The notes beneath the pieces are model-generated. The model had not been told where the DNA came from. It was given only the letters and a program-made list of their open reading frames with translations, and ran no database searches. A stretch of 64,000 bases of DNA, from contig JAISWB010000028.1 of the NCBI GenBank assembly GCA_031271265.1, positions 1 to 64,000 on the forward strand. Direction: 5' to 3'. Positions 1 to 7,742 of this stretch are shown here, piece by piece. Within the stretch, counting starts at the first letter, position 1, and each line of letters opens with the position of its first letter. This DNA comes from Desulfovibrio sp. (GTDB lineage Bacteria; Desulfobacterota; Desulfovibrionia; Desulfovibrionales; Desulfovibrionaceae). The translations under genes and the position numbers were made by a program.

Positions 1-73
1 CACCAATAGAATACATATCTTTTGCTGTTTCATGCATTTCTGCTGCTATACGATTTCTATACTTTATTTCCAT
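1..73 (-). CDS. Partial HTH-type antitoxin-like protein (N-terminus only)
   Basis: The 24 visible residues (MEIKYRNRIAAEMHETAKD...) run off the left edge of the window. A GGAGG ribosome-binding site at 83-87 lies nine bases before the ATG, so the start is well supported. The opening resembles short XRE antitoxins of HigA type, which often begin with a basic stretch followed by a helix containing H-E-T-A. That resemblance, together with hicB and a decayed toxin just downstream on the map, suggests a toxin-antitoxin setting. Most of the gene is missing, so the family is a guess. Confidence 0.45.
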   Translation of the reverse strand, partial: MEIKYRNRIAAEMHETAKDMYSIG

Positions 74-491
74 TTGATATTTCCTCCAATTTACCTGCAT
101 TCTTAAATATTTCCAGTAAGCCGTTTTAAGCGGTAAACAATAAACTGCCCCGGTAGGACTGCGATTCCTGCCGGGGCATCAAACTTTGACTAAACACAGG
201 GGGATTGCCCTTCTGCAACTCCCTTATAGTCCTTTACGCCGGCCATGTCAAGGCCGAAGAGTCGACGGCTCGGGAGGGATTATCCCTCCTCGGCCGGAAA
301 CCGGCATAGAGCTGTATACTCACCTATGGTCATCGCCAAGAATTCCTCTGGGATGAGTCTCCATCAGACCCGGTACCCTCATTTGAAAGCTGGACCTTGT
401 CATCATCTTCATCCTCATCCGCTTCCGTGTTCTCGTTTGGGCTTCAATTCTCGTGATATCCCCGGCTCATCTATCCCATTGAGCAACGTCC
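74..491. other. Non-coding, palindrome-rich gap
   Basis: No convincing gene lies here. The segment is rich in inverted repeats: a stem at 146-178, GGAGGGAT/ATCCCTCC at 273-289, and GGCCGG/CCGG around 291-304. A plus-strand reading frame at 245-541 has no ribosome-binding site and runs antisense into the end of hicB, so it is not accepted. The stretch may be the degraded end of a mobile element or a structured RNA. I could not place it in any family. Confidence 0.4.
146..178. terminator. Strong hairpin, possible terminator
   Basis: TGCCCCGG at 146-153 pairs with CCGGGGCA at 171-178, and AGGA/TCCT extends the stem inward. Neither side carries a clear T-tract, although the minus strand continues into a moderately T-rich stretch. 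It lies between hicB and the left-edge gene, both on the minus strand, so termination or mRNA-end protection is plausible. Confidence 0.4.
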
Positions 492-914
492 TCACTGCCC
501 GTATGCGCGAACGGCCTGAGCCAACAGGCCGGAGCGGGTAAAGCCGTAAACTTCGGCCTTTTTGTCGGCTTCTTCCAAGATAGCTTTCGGCAAAGAAACG
601 GTTATTTTCACAGGTACCATATCAAGCGACGGAGCGAGGAAAAGCTGGTAATGCACATCATCCGGCAGAGCAAGGCCGCTCTCTTTCCTCATTTTCGCGA
701 CTTTGCGCTTGACAGTTTCCATGTTTGACGGTTCGGGGATCGGCTTTTTCGCTGCCGCGAGTTCTTGCAGGAGGTCTTCCAGAATATCAGCGCCGTATTC
801 CGCGCATTCTTCCAGTGAATATCCGCCTGTAACGGCACCGGGGACATCCGGGAAATACACGGAAAAACTTCCTTCCTTTTCCGGCACGAACGCCGCGATG
901 TAATACTTGCGCAT
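492..914 (-). CDS. hicB: HicB-family antitoxin
   Basis: The 140-residue product has the HicB layout. Residues 1-75 form the partial RNase H-like fold typical of the family (AFVPEKEGSFSVYFPDVPG, then a GYSLEECAEYGADILEDLL helix). Residues 105-140 form a ribbon-helix-helix DNA-binding end (ITVSLPKAILEEADKKAE). HicB proteins neutralise the HicA mRNA interferase and repress their own operon. The usual upstream hicA is missing here: only a 36-residue chimeric remnant precedes it (933-1043). The antitoxin is therefore probably an orphan or regulates without its toxin. Confidence 0.85.
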   Translation of the reverse strand: MRKYYIAAFVPEKEGSFSVYFPDVPGAVTGGYSLEECAEYGADILEDLLQELAAAKKPIPEPSNMETVKRKVAKMRKESGLALPDDVHYQLFLAPSLDMVPVKITVSLPKAILEEADKKAEVYGFTRSGLLAQAVRAYGQ

Positions 915-932
915 GGCTCCCTTTCCTTCATT

Positions 933-1043
933 TCAATGCAATTTCACGCCTGTTTGCTTCTCAATTTCAGCCAACGTGCCCGCGGGATGCCGGTATCCCA
1001 TGAAAACAGCTTCGGTCACCTTATCTGTGAGGGACTTTATCAT
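933..1043 (-). pseudogene. Chimeric toxin remnant (HigB-like start, HicA-like end)
   Basis: This 36-residue frame sits immediately upstream of hicB. Its first 17 residues (MIKSLTDKVTEAVFMGY) read like the start of a RelE/HigB toxin. Its last part (PAGTLAEIEKQTGVKLH) reads like the C-terminal PxGTLxxIxKQxG segment of HicA toxins. Neither catalytic region is present. The simplest explanation is a deletion that joined the 5' end of a higB gene to the 3' end of hicA and left the hicA/hicB junction intact. There is almost no leader between the promoter and the ATG. The resemblances are by eye. Confidence 0.5.
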
Positions 1044-1071
1044 ATGGTAGCACATTCTGTTGATGTGTCAA
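1044..1071 (-). promoter_or_regulatory. Sigma70-type promoter of the hicB operon
   Basis: Read on the minus strand there is TTGACA (1066-1071), a 16-base spacer, and TACCAT (1044-1049), directly abutting the ATG of the toxin remnant. The match to the -35 consensus is perfect. Its position suggests that the original promoter of the toxin-antitoxin operon survived the decay of the toxin. Confidence 0.6.
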
Positions 1072-1123
1072 AGAGAAAGCAACGCTTTACACGCCCCGCG
1101 AAAAAGCGTAAGCGTTTTCAACC

Positions 1124-2092
1124 ATGTCCACCATACTGATCGGCGGCGCCGGTTTTATCGGCAGCAGGTTGGCCCGGCGTCTCCTGGAACGCGGGGAGCA
1201 TGTCCTCGTCATAGACAACCTCTGCCGGGGCAGGCGCGCATTCCTGCAGGATATGCCGGGTCATGCGCACCTGGAGTTCGTCGAAGCCGACGCAGCGGAT
1301 CCGGACGCGCTTCTTCGCGTCTGTACGCCGTTCCACGCCCGTTTTCCGACGGCGGTGGTACGGCACATGGCCGCCAACTCCGACATCCCGGCCGGCATCG
1401 CCGACCCGGCCGTTGACTTGCGCGACACCTTCATGACCACCTATGCCGCGCTGCAGGTCATGAAAACGCTGGGACTCAAGCGCCTGGCCTTTGCCTCGTC
1501 CTCCGCCGTCTACGGCGACCACGGCCCGGAAACCCTCTTGCGCGAGGAAAGCGGGCCGTTGCTGCCCATATCCAACTACGGGGCCATGAAACTGGCCTCG
1601 GAAGCGTTGATCGGCGCTGCCGCGGAAAGTTTCCTGGATCGCGCGCTAATTTTCCGTTTCCCCAATGTCGTGGGCATTCCCGCCACGCACGGCGTGATTT
1701 TGGACTTCATCCGCAAACTGCGGACGTCGCCCGGACGACTTGAGGTACTGGGCAACGGCACGCAGCAAAAAGCGTACCTGCACGTCGAGGAACTGGTCGA
1801 GGCCATGCTTTTCATAGAAGAACGCGCATCCGGCAAACTCAGCCTTTACAACATAGGCCCTGAGGACGCGGGTTGCCGCGTGTCCGACATAGCCGAGGCT
1901 GTTGTCGCGCGAGTCGCGCCGCGGGCGGACATCGTCTACGGCACAGAAGAACGCGGCTGGGTCGGGGATGTTCCGAAATTCCGTTACTGCGTGGACAAGC
2001 TTGCGCGCCTGGGTTGGAAGCCGCGCCTGTCTTCCCTGGAGGCGGTGCGCCGCGCCGTGGAGGAAATCGCCGCGCAGGAAGGACTATGCTGA
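1124..2092 (+). CDS. NAD-dependent epimerase/dehydratase (extended SDR)
   Basis: The 322-residue protein is an extended short-chain dehydrogenase of the UDP-sugar epimerase type. The NAD-binding Rossmann motif GGAGFIGS is at residues 7-14. The catalytic Ser region is ASSSAVYGD and the YxxxK pair is SNYGAMK, near residue 150. It probably epimerises, dehydrates or reduces a nucleotide-linked sugar for lipopolysaccharide or another surface glycan. It is the first gene of a tight operon: the next start codon overlaps its stop (ATGCTGA). The exact sugar cannot be read from sequence. Confidence 0.85.
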   Translation: MSTILIGGAGFIGSRLARRLLERGEHVLVIDNLCRGRRAFLQDMPGHAHLEFVEADAADPDALLRVCTPFHARFPTAVVRHMAANSDIPAGIADPAVDLRDTFMTTYAALQVMKTLGLKRLAFASSSAVYGDHGPETLLREESGPLLPISNYGAMKLASEALIGAAAESFLDRALIFRFPNVVGIPATHGVILDFIRKLRTSPGRLEVLGNGTQQKAYLHVEELVEAMLFIEERASGKLSLYNIGPEDAGCRVSDIAEAVVARVAPRADIVYGTEERGWVGDVPKFRYCVDKLARLGWKPRLSSLEAVRRAVEEIAAQEGLC

Positions 2093-3420
2093 CCCGGGCC
2101 GTCATCCTCGCCGGCGGCAAAGGCACACGGTTGGCGTCGCGCCTGAACGGCCTGCCCAAACCCCTGGTTGAGGTCGCCGGCGTTCCTCTGCTGGAGCGGC
2201 AACTGCTGCACTGCAAGGCTGCGGGCATCCGTTCCGCCCTGGTGCTGGTCAATCATCTGGCGGATCGCATAGCCGGATTCTGCCGGGCGAAGAACAATTT
2301 CGGCCTTGACCTGTCCCTTGCGGACGACGGCGAGCCGCGCGGCACGGCCGGCGCTGTTCTGGCCGCGCTGCCGTTGCTCACGGCGGACGAAGACCTGCTG
2401 ATCGTCTACGGCGACACCCTGTTCAATGTGGACCTGGAGCGTTTTTACGCGGCCCATGCCCGATGCGGGGCGGACGCCTCGCTGTTTCTGCATCCCAACG
2501 ACCATCCGCGGGATTCAGACCTTGTGGGGCTGAATGAGGAAAACTTCATCGTCCGCTTTCTTCCGTACCCGCATCCGCCGGGCGCGGAATATCCCAACCT
2601 TGTCAATGCGGCCCTGTACATTGTCCGCCGCGCGGCCCTCGAACCTCGGCGCGGCTTGGGCGAAGGTCCGCCGCGCGCTGTCGACTTCGTCAAGGAGCTT
2701 TTTCCGGCCATGCTTGAGGCCGGGCAAAAACTTTACGGGTACATTTCGCCGGAATACGTTAAGGATATCGGTACGCCGGAACGTCTGGACGCGGCCGAGG
2801 CGGATATGGCCTCCGGCCGCTTTGCCGGTGGAACACTGAAGGTTGCCCGGCGGGCCGTGTTTCTGGACCGGGACGGCACGCTCAATGAAGACCGCGGGTA
2901 CATCAGCCGGCCGGAGCAGTTGACGCTGCTGCCCGGCGCGGCCCGTGCCGTGCGCCGTCTGAACAGGGCCGGGCTGCCCGCCGTGCTTGTCACCAACCAG
3001 CCGGTCCTTGCGCGCGGCGAATGCACGGAAGATGAGCTGCGGGCCGTACACGCGCGGCTGGAACATCTGCTGGGCCTGGAAGGCGCTTACCTGGACAGGA
3101 TTTATTACTGCCCCCATCACCCGGACAAAGGCTTTGCCGGTGAACGGCCGGAACTCAAGATCGCCTGCGCATGCCGCAAACCCGGCATCGGCATGCTGCG
3201 CCGCGCGGCGGCGGACATGCGTATCGATTTGGCCCGGAGTTGGCTCGTCGGCGACAGGACGGCCGACATTCAGTGCGCGCGCAACGCCGGCGCGCGGTCT
3301 ATTCTGGTCGGCGCCGGAACCGCCGGGGAGGACCGCGCTTGCGATGCGGTGCCGGATTTCCGGGCCGAAAACCTGAAAGGCGCGGTGGACATCATTCTCG
3401 CGGCGGAAGGAATGGTCTGA
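2086..3420 (+). CDS. Fused sugar-1-phosphate nucleotidyltransferase and heptose-bisphosphate phosphatase (HddC/GmhB-like)
   Basis: The 444-residue product joins two enzymes. Residues 1-240 are a nucleotidyltransferase with the signature LAGGKGTRL, GLPKPLV and the metal-binding YGDTLF; it would activate a sugar 1-phosphate. Residues 260-440 are a HAD phosphatase of GmhB type, with FLDRDGTLN, VTNQP, a Cys/His zinc cluster (YYCPHHP ... CACRKP) and VGDRTADI. Separate HddC and GmhB carry out neighbouring steps of GDP-D-glycero-alpha-D-manno-heptose synthesis, so the fusion fits that pathway. I chose the ATG at 2086 because it overlaps the upstream stop; the frame stays open further upstream without a better start. 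The nucleotide used (GDP or other) is inferred. Confidence 0.82.
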   Translation: MLTRAVILAGGKGTRLASRLNGLPKPLVEVAGVPLLERQLLHCKAAGIRSALVLVNHLADRIAGFCRAKNNFGLDLSLADDGEPRGTAGAVLAALPLLTADEDLLIVYGDTLFNVDLERFYAAHARCGADASLFLHPNDHPRDSDLVGLNEENFIVRFLPYPHPPGAEYPNLVNAALYIVRRAALEPRRGLGEGPPRAVDFVKELFPAMLEAGQKLYGYISPEYVKDIGTPERLDAAEADMASGRFAGGTLKVARRAVFLDRDGTLNEDRGYISRPEQLTLLPGAARAVRRLNRAGLPAVLVTNQPVLARGECTEDELRAVHARLEHLLGLEGAYLDRIYYCPHHPDKGFAGERPELKIACACRKPGIGMLRRAAADMRIDLARSWLVGDRTADIQCARNAGARSILVGAGTAGEDRACDAVPDFRAENLKGAVDIILAAEGMV

Positions 3421-3423
3421 GCC

Positions 3424-4473
3424 GTGCCGCGGATTTCCGTCCTGCTGCCGGCCCGCGAGGCTGAAACTTTTCTGGAAGAAGCCGTACAAAGCATTTTGAA
3501 CCAGACTTTCAGAGACTTTGAGTTGTCGGCCCTCTATGCCCCGTCCGGCGACGGAACCTTGGCTGTTCTGGAAAAACTCGCCCGACGCGACAGGCGCGTT
3601 AAAATTTTGGAAACGCACGGCCCCAATCTGGCCGCCGACCTGAATGAAGGATTGCGCGTCGCGGACGGAGAGTTCATCGCCCGCATGGACGCGGACGACG
3701 TAAGCCTGCCGGATCGCTTCGCCCGGCAGACGGCCGAGTTTCAGGCCCGGCCCGGCCTGGGTCTGCTGGGCTGCTCCGCAAGGTATATTGATGCCGCAGG
3801 GCGCAGGGGAAGGCGCATCGCGCCGCCGCGCGGGGTGAACATGGAAAGGGCCTTGTACTGGGGCTGCCCCGTTATCCATTCATCCGTCATGATGCGCCGT
3901 TCGGTTTCGGCACGGCACGGCGGCTACCGTCCTTTTTTTCAACAGGCCGAGGATTACGACTTGTGGCTGCGTCTGCACGGTCAAACGGAAATGGACAACC
4001 TGCCCGACGTCCTGCTGCTTTACCGCCTGCACGGCGGCAACAGCATCCGGCGTAATGCCCCGGCAATACGCCGCTACGCCTTTTTGGCTCAGGCCGCCTG
4101 GCTGTCGCGGCGCAAAACCGGCCGGGATCCGCTGGACAATCCGGACGAACCGGGGGAACCGCCGGATCCCGCCTCTCTGCCCTTGTCCGAAACTGAATCG
4201 GCAGGTCTGTACGGACGCATACTGGCCGGTTCCACGCATCTGCTCGGCGATGAACGCGACGATCCGGAAGGGAATCTATGGTGGCCTTGGGTAAAAAAAA
4301 TCCAGGATAAGAAGCTGCGCCGTGAAGTGGAATTTTTCTGCGCCATGCGCGCGGCTCGTTTTTACGGCATGGGCAACCCTGTGCGCTGCCTGCGGCATTG
4401 CCTGCGGGCATTGGCCGCCGGCCCGGATCTCGCTGCCGGACACGGCCTTAAACTGATTTTTCCTGATTTGTGA
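3424..4473 (+). CDS. Family 2 glycosyltransferase
   Basis: The 349-residue protein starts with GTG four bases after the previous stop. The N-terminal half is a GT-A fold: VLLPAREAETFLEEAVQSIL, then the DxD-type metal site in ARMDADD near residue 90. The acceptor region carries QQAEDYDLWLRL, matching the ED motif of inverting GT2 enzymes. No membrane span is evident, so it should act at the cytoplasmic face. As the last gene of the sugar operon it probably transfers the activated sugar made by the two genes before it to a surface polysaccharide. Confidence 0.85.
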   Translation: MPRISVLLPAREAETFLEEAVQSILNQTFRDFELSALYAPSGDGTLAVLEKLARRDRRVKILETHGPNLAADLNEGLRVADGEFIARMDADDVSLPDRFARQTAEFQARPGLGLLGCSARYIDAAGRRGRRIAPPRGVNMERALYWGCPVIHSSVMMRRSVSARHGGYRPFFQQAEDYDLWLRLHGQTEMDNLPDVLLLYRLHGGNSIRRNAPAIRRYAFLAQAAWLSRRKTGRDPLDNPDEPGEPPDPASLPLSETESAGLYGRILAGSTHLLGDERDDPEGNLWWPWVKKIQDKKLRREVEFFCAMRAARFYGMGNPVRCLRHCLRALAAGPDLAAGHGLKLIFPDL

Positions 4474-4504
4474 GACTGGAGTTTCGCTGTCGGCGGTTTG
4501 TGAT

Positions 4505-4662
4505 TAGGGAAACGCTGATTTATTTTTTTGAAAAGCAAAAAGATGGATTCTTCGCTACGCTCAGAATGACAAAAGCGTAGTCATTCTGAGCCGTAGCGAA
4601 GCGAAGACGAAGAATCTATCTTGATGTCTTTTGCCTTTCCTGCATTAATCAGCGTTTCCTTA
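4505..4662. mobile_element. MITE-like element with terminal inverted repeats
   Basis: A 158-base element fills part of the gap between the convergent GT2 and cbiK genes. Its ends are 16-base inverted repeats (TAGGGAAACGCTGATT at 4505-4520; the complement at 4647-4662 differs at one base). The interior is a second palindrome built from ATTCTTCGCTACGCTCAGAATGAC and its inverse. It encodes nothing, so it would need a transposase in trans. The rest of the 4474-4926 gap shows no gene, promoter or terminator that I can support. Confidence 0.7.
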
Positions 4663-4926
4663 GATTTTTCCGGTAATTGCAAGTTGCTTCGGGCTGGTTG
4701 AAGTTAGTGATTCCATTGCGCCGGGGGGAGAAAAGTAAACCGGCCCGTCTGTCGGGGGATATATAATTATTGCTGAAAACCAAGTGCCGGCGGCGAAACT
4801 CCTGTCTGAAAAAGATACTGTCTGAACTTTCATTCATGAAGCAGTGCGGGCCAGGGAGCGGACAACGTCCGCTGTTCAAGGAAACGACATAAGCAAAAAG
4901 ACAATCATCCTTGCCGACCTTGTTTC

Positions 4927-5799
4927 CTACTCTCTTTCAAGCGCGTGGAGCGCTGCGGTCAGGCGGGCGAGCCAGATACGGGCGAAGTATTCACGTTCCG
5001 CAAGGCCCTTGAGTTCCACGCGGCAGTCGAATCCGGCCGCCGCAATGCGCCCGCGCCAGGAACGCGTCCCGGCGCCCGCTATATCTTCGGCCGCATGCTT
5101 GCCGACCGCCGCAAGCAGGGGAACAAGCAGAACCCTGCCCGCAGTGCCGTTGCACAGGACGCGTAACTCCTCAATAATGTTATCCACGCGCTTTTCCCCC
5201 GCCAGGGTGCCGAGCAGCATCCGCCCGTCCCGCGCCGCGACGGCGGCAGCCGACAGCGCGTAAACATCGTCCGCCGCGCGCCCGCCGTGGCCCACCCAGA
5301 CCACGACCTCATCCGGGCCGCGTTCCTCGCCGATTGATGCCGCCAAGGCGGCGGCGACTTCTTGCGTGTCTTCTTCCGTGTGGAGAAGCGGAGCGCCGAC
5401 GCGGATATGCGGCGGCCCGCCCGCCTTGCGCGCCTCGGCGATTTCTTCCGTCATGGCCCGGTATTCCAGGCCGGGCACAAGGTGCAGGCTTTGCACCGCA
5501 ACCCGCGCGCAGCCCGCGGCGCTCATGCGGAGCAATGCCCCGTATACCGAATCTTTTTCCCCGCCGCCTCCGCGCGCAACCGATGGAAGCCGCCCCCCGC
5601 GGGCATCCCCCGACCGCTCCGGGCACACCCCGGATACGGCTCCGGCCGGGCTGCGACGCCTGCTCTCCGAAGTAAAAGCCCGGTACACCGGCAGGGAGGG
5701 AAATGCCTGCTTTACCAGACTCTCGAAAAAATCCGGGGCCTTTTGCGCCGCGGCCCCGGGCGATCCGTAACTGACCAGAAGTATGCCGACGTTGTCCAC
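4927..5799 (-). CDS. cbiK: Sirohydrochlorin cobaltochelatase, CbiK type
   Basis: CbiK inserts Co2+ (or Fe2+) into sirohydrochlorin for cobalamin or siroheme synthesis. The chelatase landmarks are present: NVGILLVSYGSPG at the start, QSLHLVPGLEY and VVWVGHGGRAADD (the two His regions that hold metal and porphyrinoid). Absence of a signal peptide implies a cytoplasmic form. I favour the GTG at 5799 because AAGGA lies just upstream and the conserved fold begins there; the frame is open to an ATG at 5838. Oddly, the segment after RAFTS is replaced by a Gly/Arg-rich stretch containing VCPERSGD, whose DNA shares an 18-base word with the helicase gene at 26545. Confidence 0.85.
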   Translation of the reverse strand: MDNVGILLVSYGSPGAAAQKAPDFFESLVKQAFPSLPVYRAFTSESRRRSPAGAVSGVCPERSGDARGGRLPSVARGGGGEKDSVYGALLRMSAAGCARVAVQSLHLVPGLEYRAMTEEIAEARKAGGPPHIRVGAPLLHTEEDTQEVAAALAASIGEERGPDEVVVWVGHGGRAADDVYALSAAAVAARDGRMLLGTLAGEKRVDNIIEELRVLCNGTAGRVLLVPLLAAVGKHAAEDIAGAGTRSWRGRIAAAGFDCRVELKGLAEREYFARIWLARLTAALHALERE

Positions 5800-5872
5800 G
5801 ATCAGACATATTCCTTGATGTTGAGCGCATGCGACCAATAAGTGACCGGAAGAATGCCGGTTTTACCCAACA

Positions 5873-6250
5873 TCACCCGCCTCCGTCCGGTTCACCCGCA
5901 CAGAGCCGCGGGTCTGCGCTTCTTCGCGCGGAGGCCGGCTCCGCGGACTCGGCACCGGGCAGGATCAACGGGTCGGAGCACGGCAGCATAGCTTTCACGT
6001 CCTCAATGAACTCCCGCATCTCCTGTTCCATGCCGGGGGCAAAACGCAACAGCAACGCGGCCCTGCGGCGATCAAGCACGGTCATCAGACCGAGATTGTC
6101 GTGCGCTTCCAGCAGGAAACGGAACAGGCCGACAGCGGACGGCGCGATGACGACATACAACCGGGCCGAGCGGCCGGGCGGGACGCCGAGCCTCTTTTTC
6201 CAGCGTTTTTTTCGCTTGGGAAAGTACACCGGAACGGCCGGCATGCGCAC
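5873..6250 (-). CDS. DUF4911 domain protein
   Basis: A short protein whose middle (ARLYVVIAPSAVGLFRFLLEAHDNLGLMTVLDRR...) matches the pattern of DUF4911, a small uncharacterised domain common in Desulfovibrio-type genomes. The basic N-terminus and the Ala/Gly/Pro-rich C-terminal tail look unstructured. The frame is open to an ATG at 6268, but that ATG abuts a dispersed repeat and lacks a ribosome-binding site. A GTG at 6250 has AAGGA seven bases upstream, so I prefer it. No function is known. Confidence 0.65.
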   Translation of the reverse strand: MRMPAVPVYFPKRKKRWKKRLGVPPGRSARLYVVIAPSAVGLFRFLLEAHDNLGLMTVLDRRRAALLLRFAPGMEQEMREFIEDVKAMLPCSDPLILPGAESAEPASARRSADPRLCAGEPDGGG

Positions 6251-6270
6251 TGTGCAATCCTTCGTCATCG

Positions 6271-6307
6271 CGCACCCGACGGACAGGAGCCGGGTGCGGA
6301 TTGAAAC
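6271..6307 (+). repeat. Dispersed hairpin repeat, family A, copy 1
   Basis: CGCACCCG (6271-6278) pairs with CGGGTGCG (6291-6298), followed by GATTGAAAC. The stem sequence differs from the other copies but remains perfectly paired, while the tail is kept. It lies between the DUF4911 gene and the end of mtaB. Confidence 0.6.
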
Positions 6308-6311
6308 ATCG

Positions 6312-7742
6312 TCACGTCAAAGCCGTAAGCAGCCTGCCGCCGCGCAACGCCAGGGGGCGGACCGGCGTCAGCACGCGGGGACGGACGCGCGCGGCGTCCT
6401 CATCGCGCAGAAAGCATTCAGCGTAGTACTCGCACATGCCGGCGGGCGGATTGCCGCTTCCTTCCTCAAATACCACATGCAGTACCGGGACGTCGAGAAG
6501 CGAGCGCAGAAAGGCTTCCTTCCTCTCACGCGCGAAGGAGCGCAGGCGGGCCGCCCTCGTTTTCTTCACTCCGGCCTCCACCTGCCCCGCCATGCCGGCG
6601 GCGGGCGTGCCCGGACGCCGTGAATAGCGGAACACATGGGCATAGGTCAGGGGAATACGCCGCAGGAGATCCAGGCCGGTCACGAATTCCGCCTCTGTTT
6701 CGCCGGGAAACCCCGTCAACAGGTCGGCGCCCAAGGCAAAACGCGGCCATAGGGCGCGCAGGCGGGCGAAAAATTCCGGAAGAGCCTCCGGGTCATAGTG
6801 CCCGCGCCGCATACGCCCGAGGACGGCCGGATCACCGCTTTGCAGCGACAGGTGCAGATGCGGCGCGACCATGCGGCTGCGGCCCAGAACGGCGAGAGCC
6901 TTGCCGTCGAGTTGTCCGGGTTCGAGTGAACTCAGGCGCAGGCGCGCCCGCCCCGCCCACTCCGGGGCCAACGTATCCTCCAGCCGTTCCAGAAAATCCC
7001 GAAAATCCCCTCCGCCCGGTTCACGGTATGCGCGCAGGTTGATGCCGCTGATCACAATTTCCCGAAAGCCGGCGCGCAGCAGGCGCAGGGCTTCTTCGAT
7101 CGAGGCCTCCGGCGGCCGCGAACGCGATGCGCCGCGAACCGAAGGCACAATACAGAAGGCGCAGGCATGGGAACAGCCGTCCTGTATCTTGAGCGCCGCC
7201 CGCGAACGGTCGCCGGAGGACACGGAAAACTCACGCGGCCCTGCCTCATTGCCTGTTGACAACCCACGCAGCCCTGCCTCACTGCCTGTTGAAAACTCAC
7301 GCGGCTCTGCCTCACTGCCTGTTGACAACCCACGCGGCTCCGCCGCGCTGTTTCCGGAAAATCCGTATGGAGCCGCGGCGTTGTTTGCGGAAAAAACATC
7401 CAGAAGGTCGGCCTTGTTCCGCTGCGGCACAAGACGGGAGGCCCCCGGCAGCTCCGCAAGCCCGGCCGGCCCGGCGGCGCAGCCCGTAACGATGATCTCG
7501 GCATCCGGGGCCGCGCGTCTGAAGCGGCGCACGGCCGCCCGCAGATCGGCCACCGCCGCGGCAGTGACCGCGCAGGAGTTGATCACCACAGTCCCGGCGT
7601 CTTCGGGCCGCGAGGCTTCCTTTATGCCCTGAGCCGTCCAGCGTTCGCGCAGGGCCTGCGCCTCGTAGCGGTTCACCTTGCAGCCCATTGTGCAGATATA
7701 GAAAGCGCCTCGCGGCGCGGCGTCATTCGTCGTTTTCCGCAT
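6312..7742 (-). CDS. mtaB: tRNA t6A37 methylthiotransferase MtaB
   Basis: MtaB is a radical-SAM enzyme that converts t6A to ms2t6A at position 37 of tRNA. The N-terminal methylthiotransferase domain holds CTMGCKVNRYEAQ, NSCAVT and TGCAA, supplying the three auxiliary-cluster cysteines. The radical-SAM motif is CSHACAFC. Between them a Ser/Gly/Glu/Arg-rich linker of about 60 residues is encoded by five 33-base tandem repeats (7222-7386). A TRAM-like segment closes the protein. I use the ATG at 7742, just before RKTTNDAAPRGAFYICTMGC; it overlaps the end of coaD by 20 bases, implying coupling. The frame is open to 7808. Confidence 0.88.
   Translation of the reverse strand: MRKTTNDAAPRGAFYICTMGCKVNRYEAQALRERWTAQGIKEASRPEDAGTVVINSCAVTAAAVADLRAAVRRFRRAAPDAEIIVTGCAAGPAGLAELPGASRLVPQRNKADLLDVFSANNAAAPYGFSGNSAAEPRGLSTGSEAEPREFSTGSEAGLRGLSTGNEAGPREFSVSSGDRSRAALKIQDGCSHACAFCIVPSVRGASRSRPPEASIEEALRLLRAGFREIVISGINLRAYREPGGGDFRDFLERLEDTLAPEWAGRARLRLSSLEPGQLDGKALAVLGRSRMVAPHLHLSLQSGDPAVLGRMRRGHYDPEALPEFFARLRALWPRFALGADLLTGFPGETEAEFVTGLDLLRRIPLTYAHVFRYSRRPGTPAAGMAGQVEAGVKKTRAARLRSFARERKEAFLRSLLDVPVLHVVFEEGSGNPPAGMCEYYAECFLRDEDAARVRPRVLTPVRPLALRGGRLLTALT
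7222..7386 (-). repeat. In-frame tandem repeat, 5 x 33 bp, inside mtaB
   Basis: Unit starts at 7222, 7255, 7288, 7321 and 7354 are exactly 33 bases apart. The two central units are nearly identical and the outer ones have diverged. Each encodes an 11-residue block of the form STGSEAEPREF. Because the unit is a multiple of three, gain or loss of copies keeps mtaB in frame. Confidence 0.8.

Noticed and set aside
245-541. 98-residue plus-strand frame near the left edge
   Set aside because: No ribosome-binding site, Pro/Arg/Ser-rich translation, and it runs antisense into the end of hicB.
6271-6307. CRISPR array
   Set aside because: The GGATTGAAAC-ended repeats are solitary and kilobases apart; there are no spacers and no cas gene in the window.
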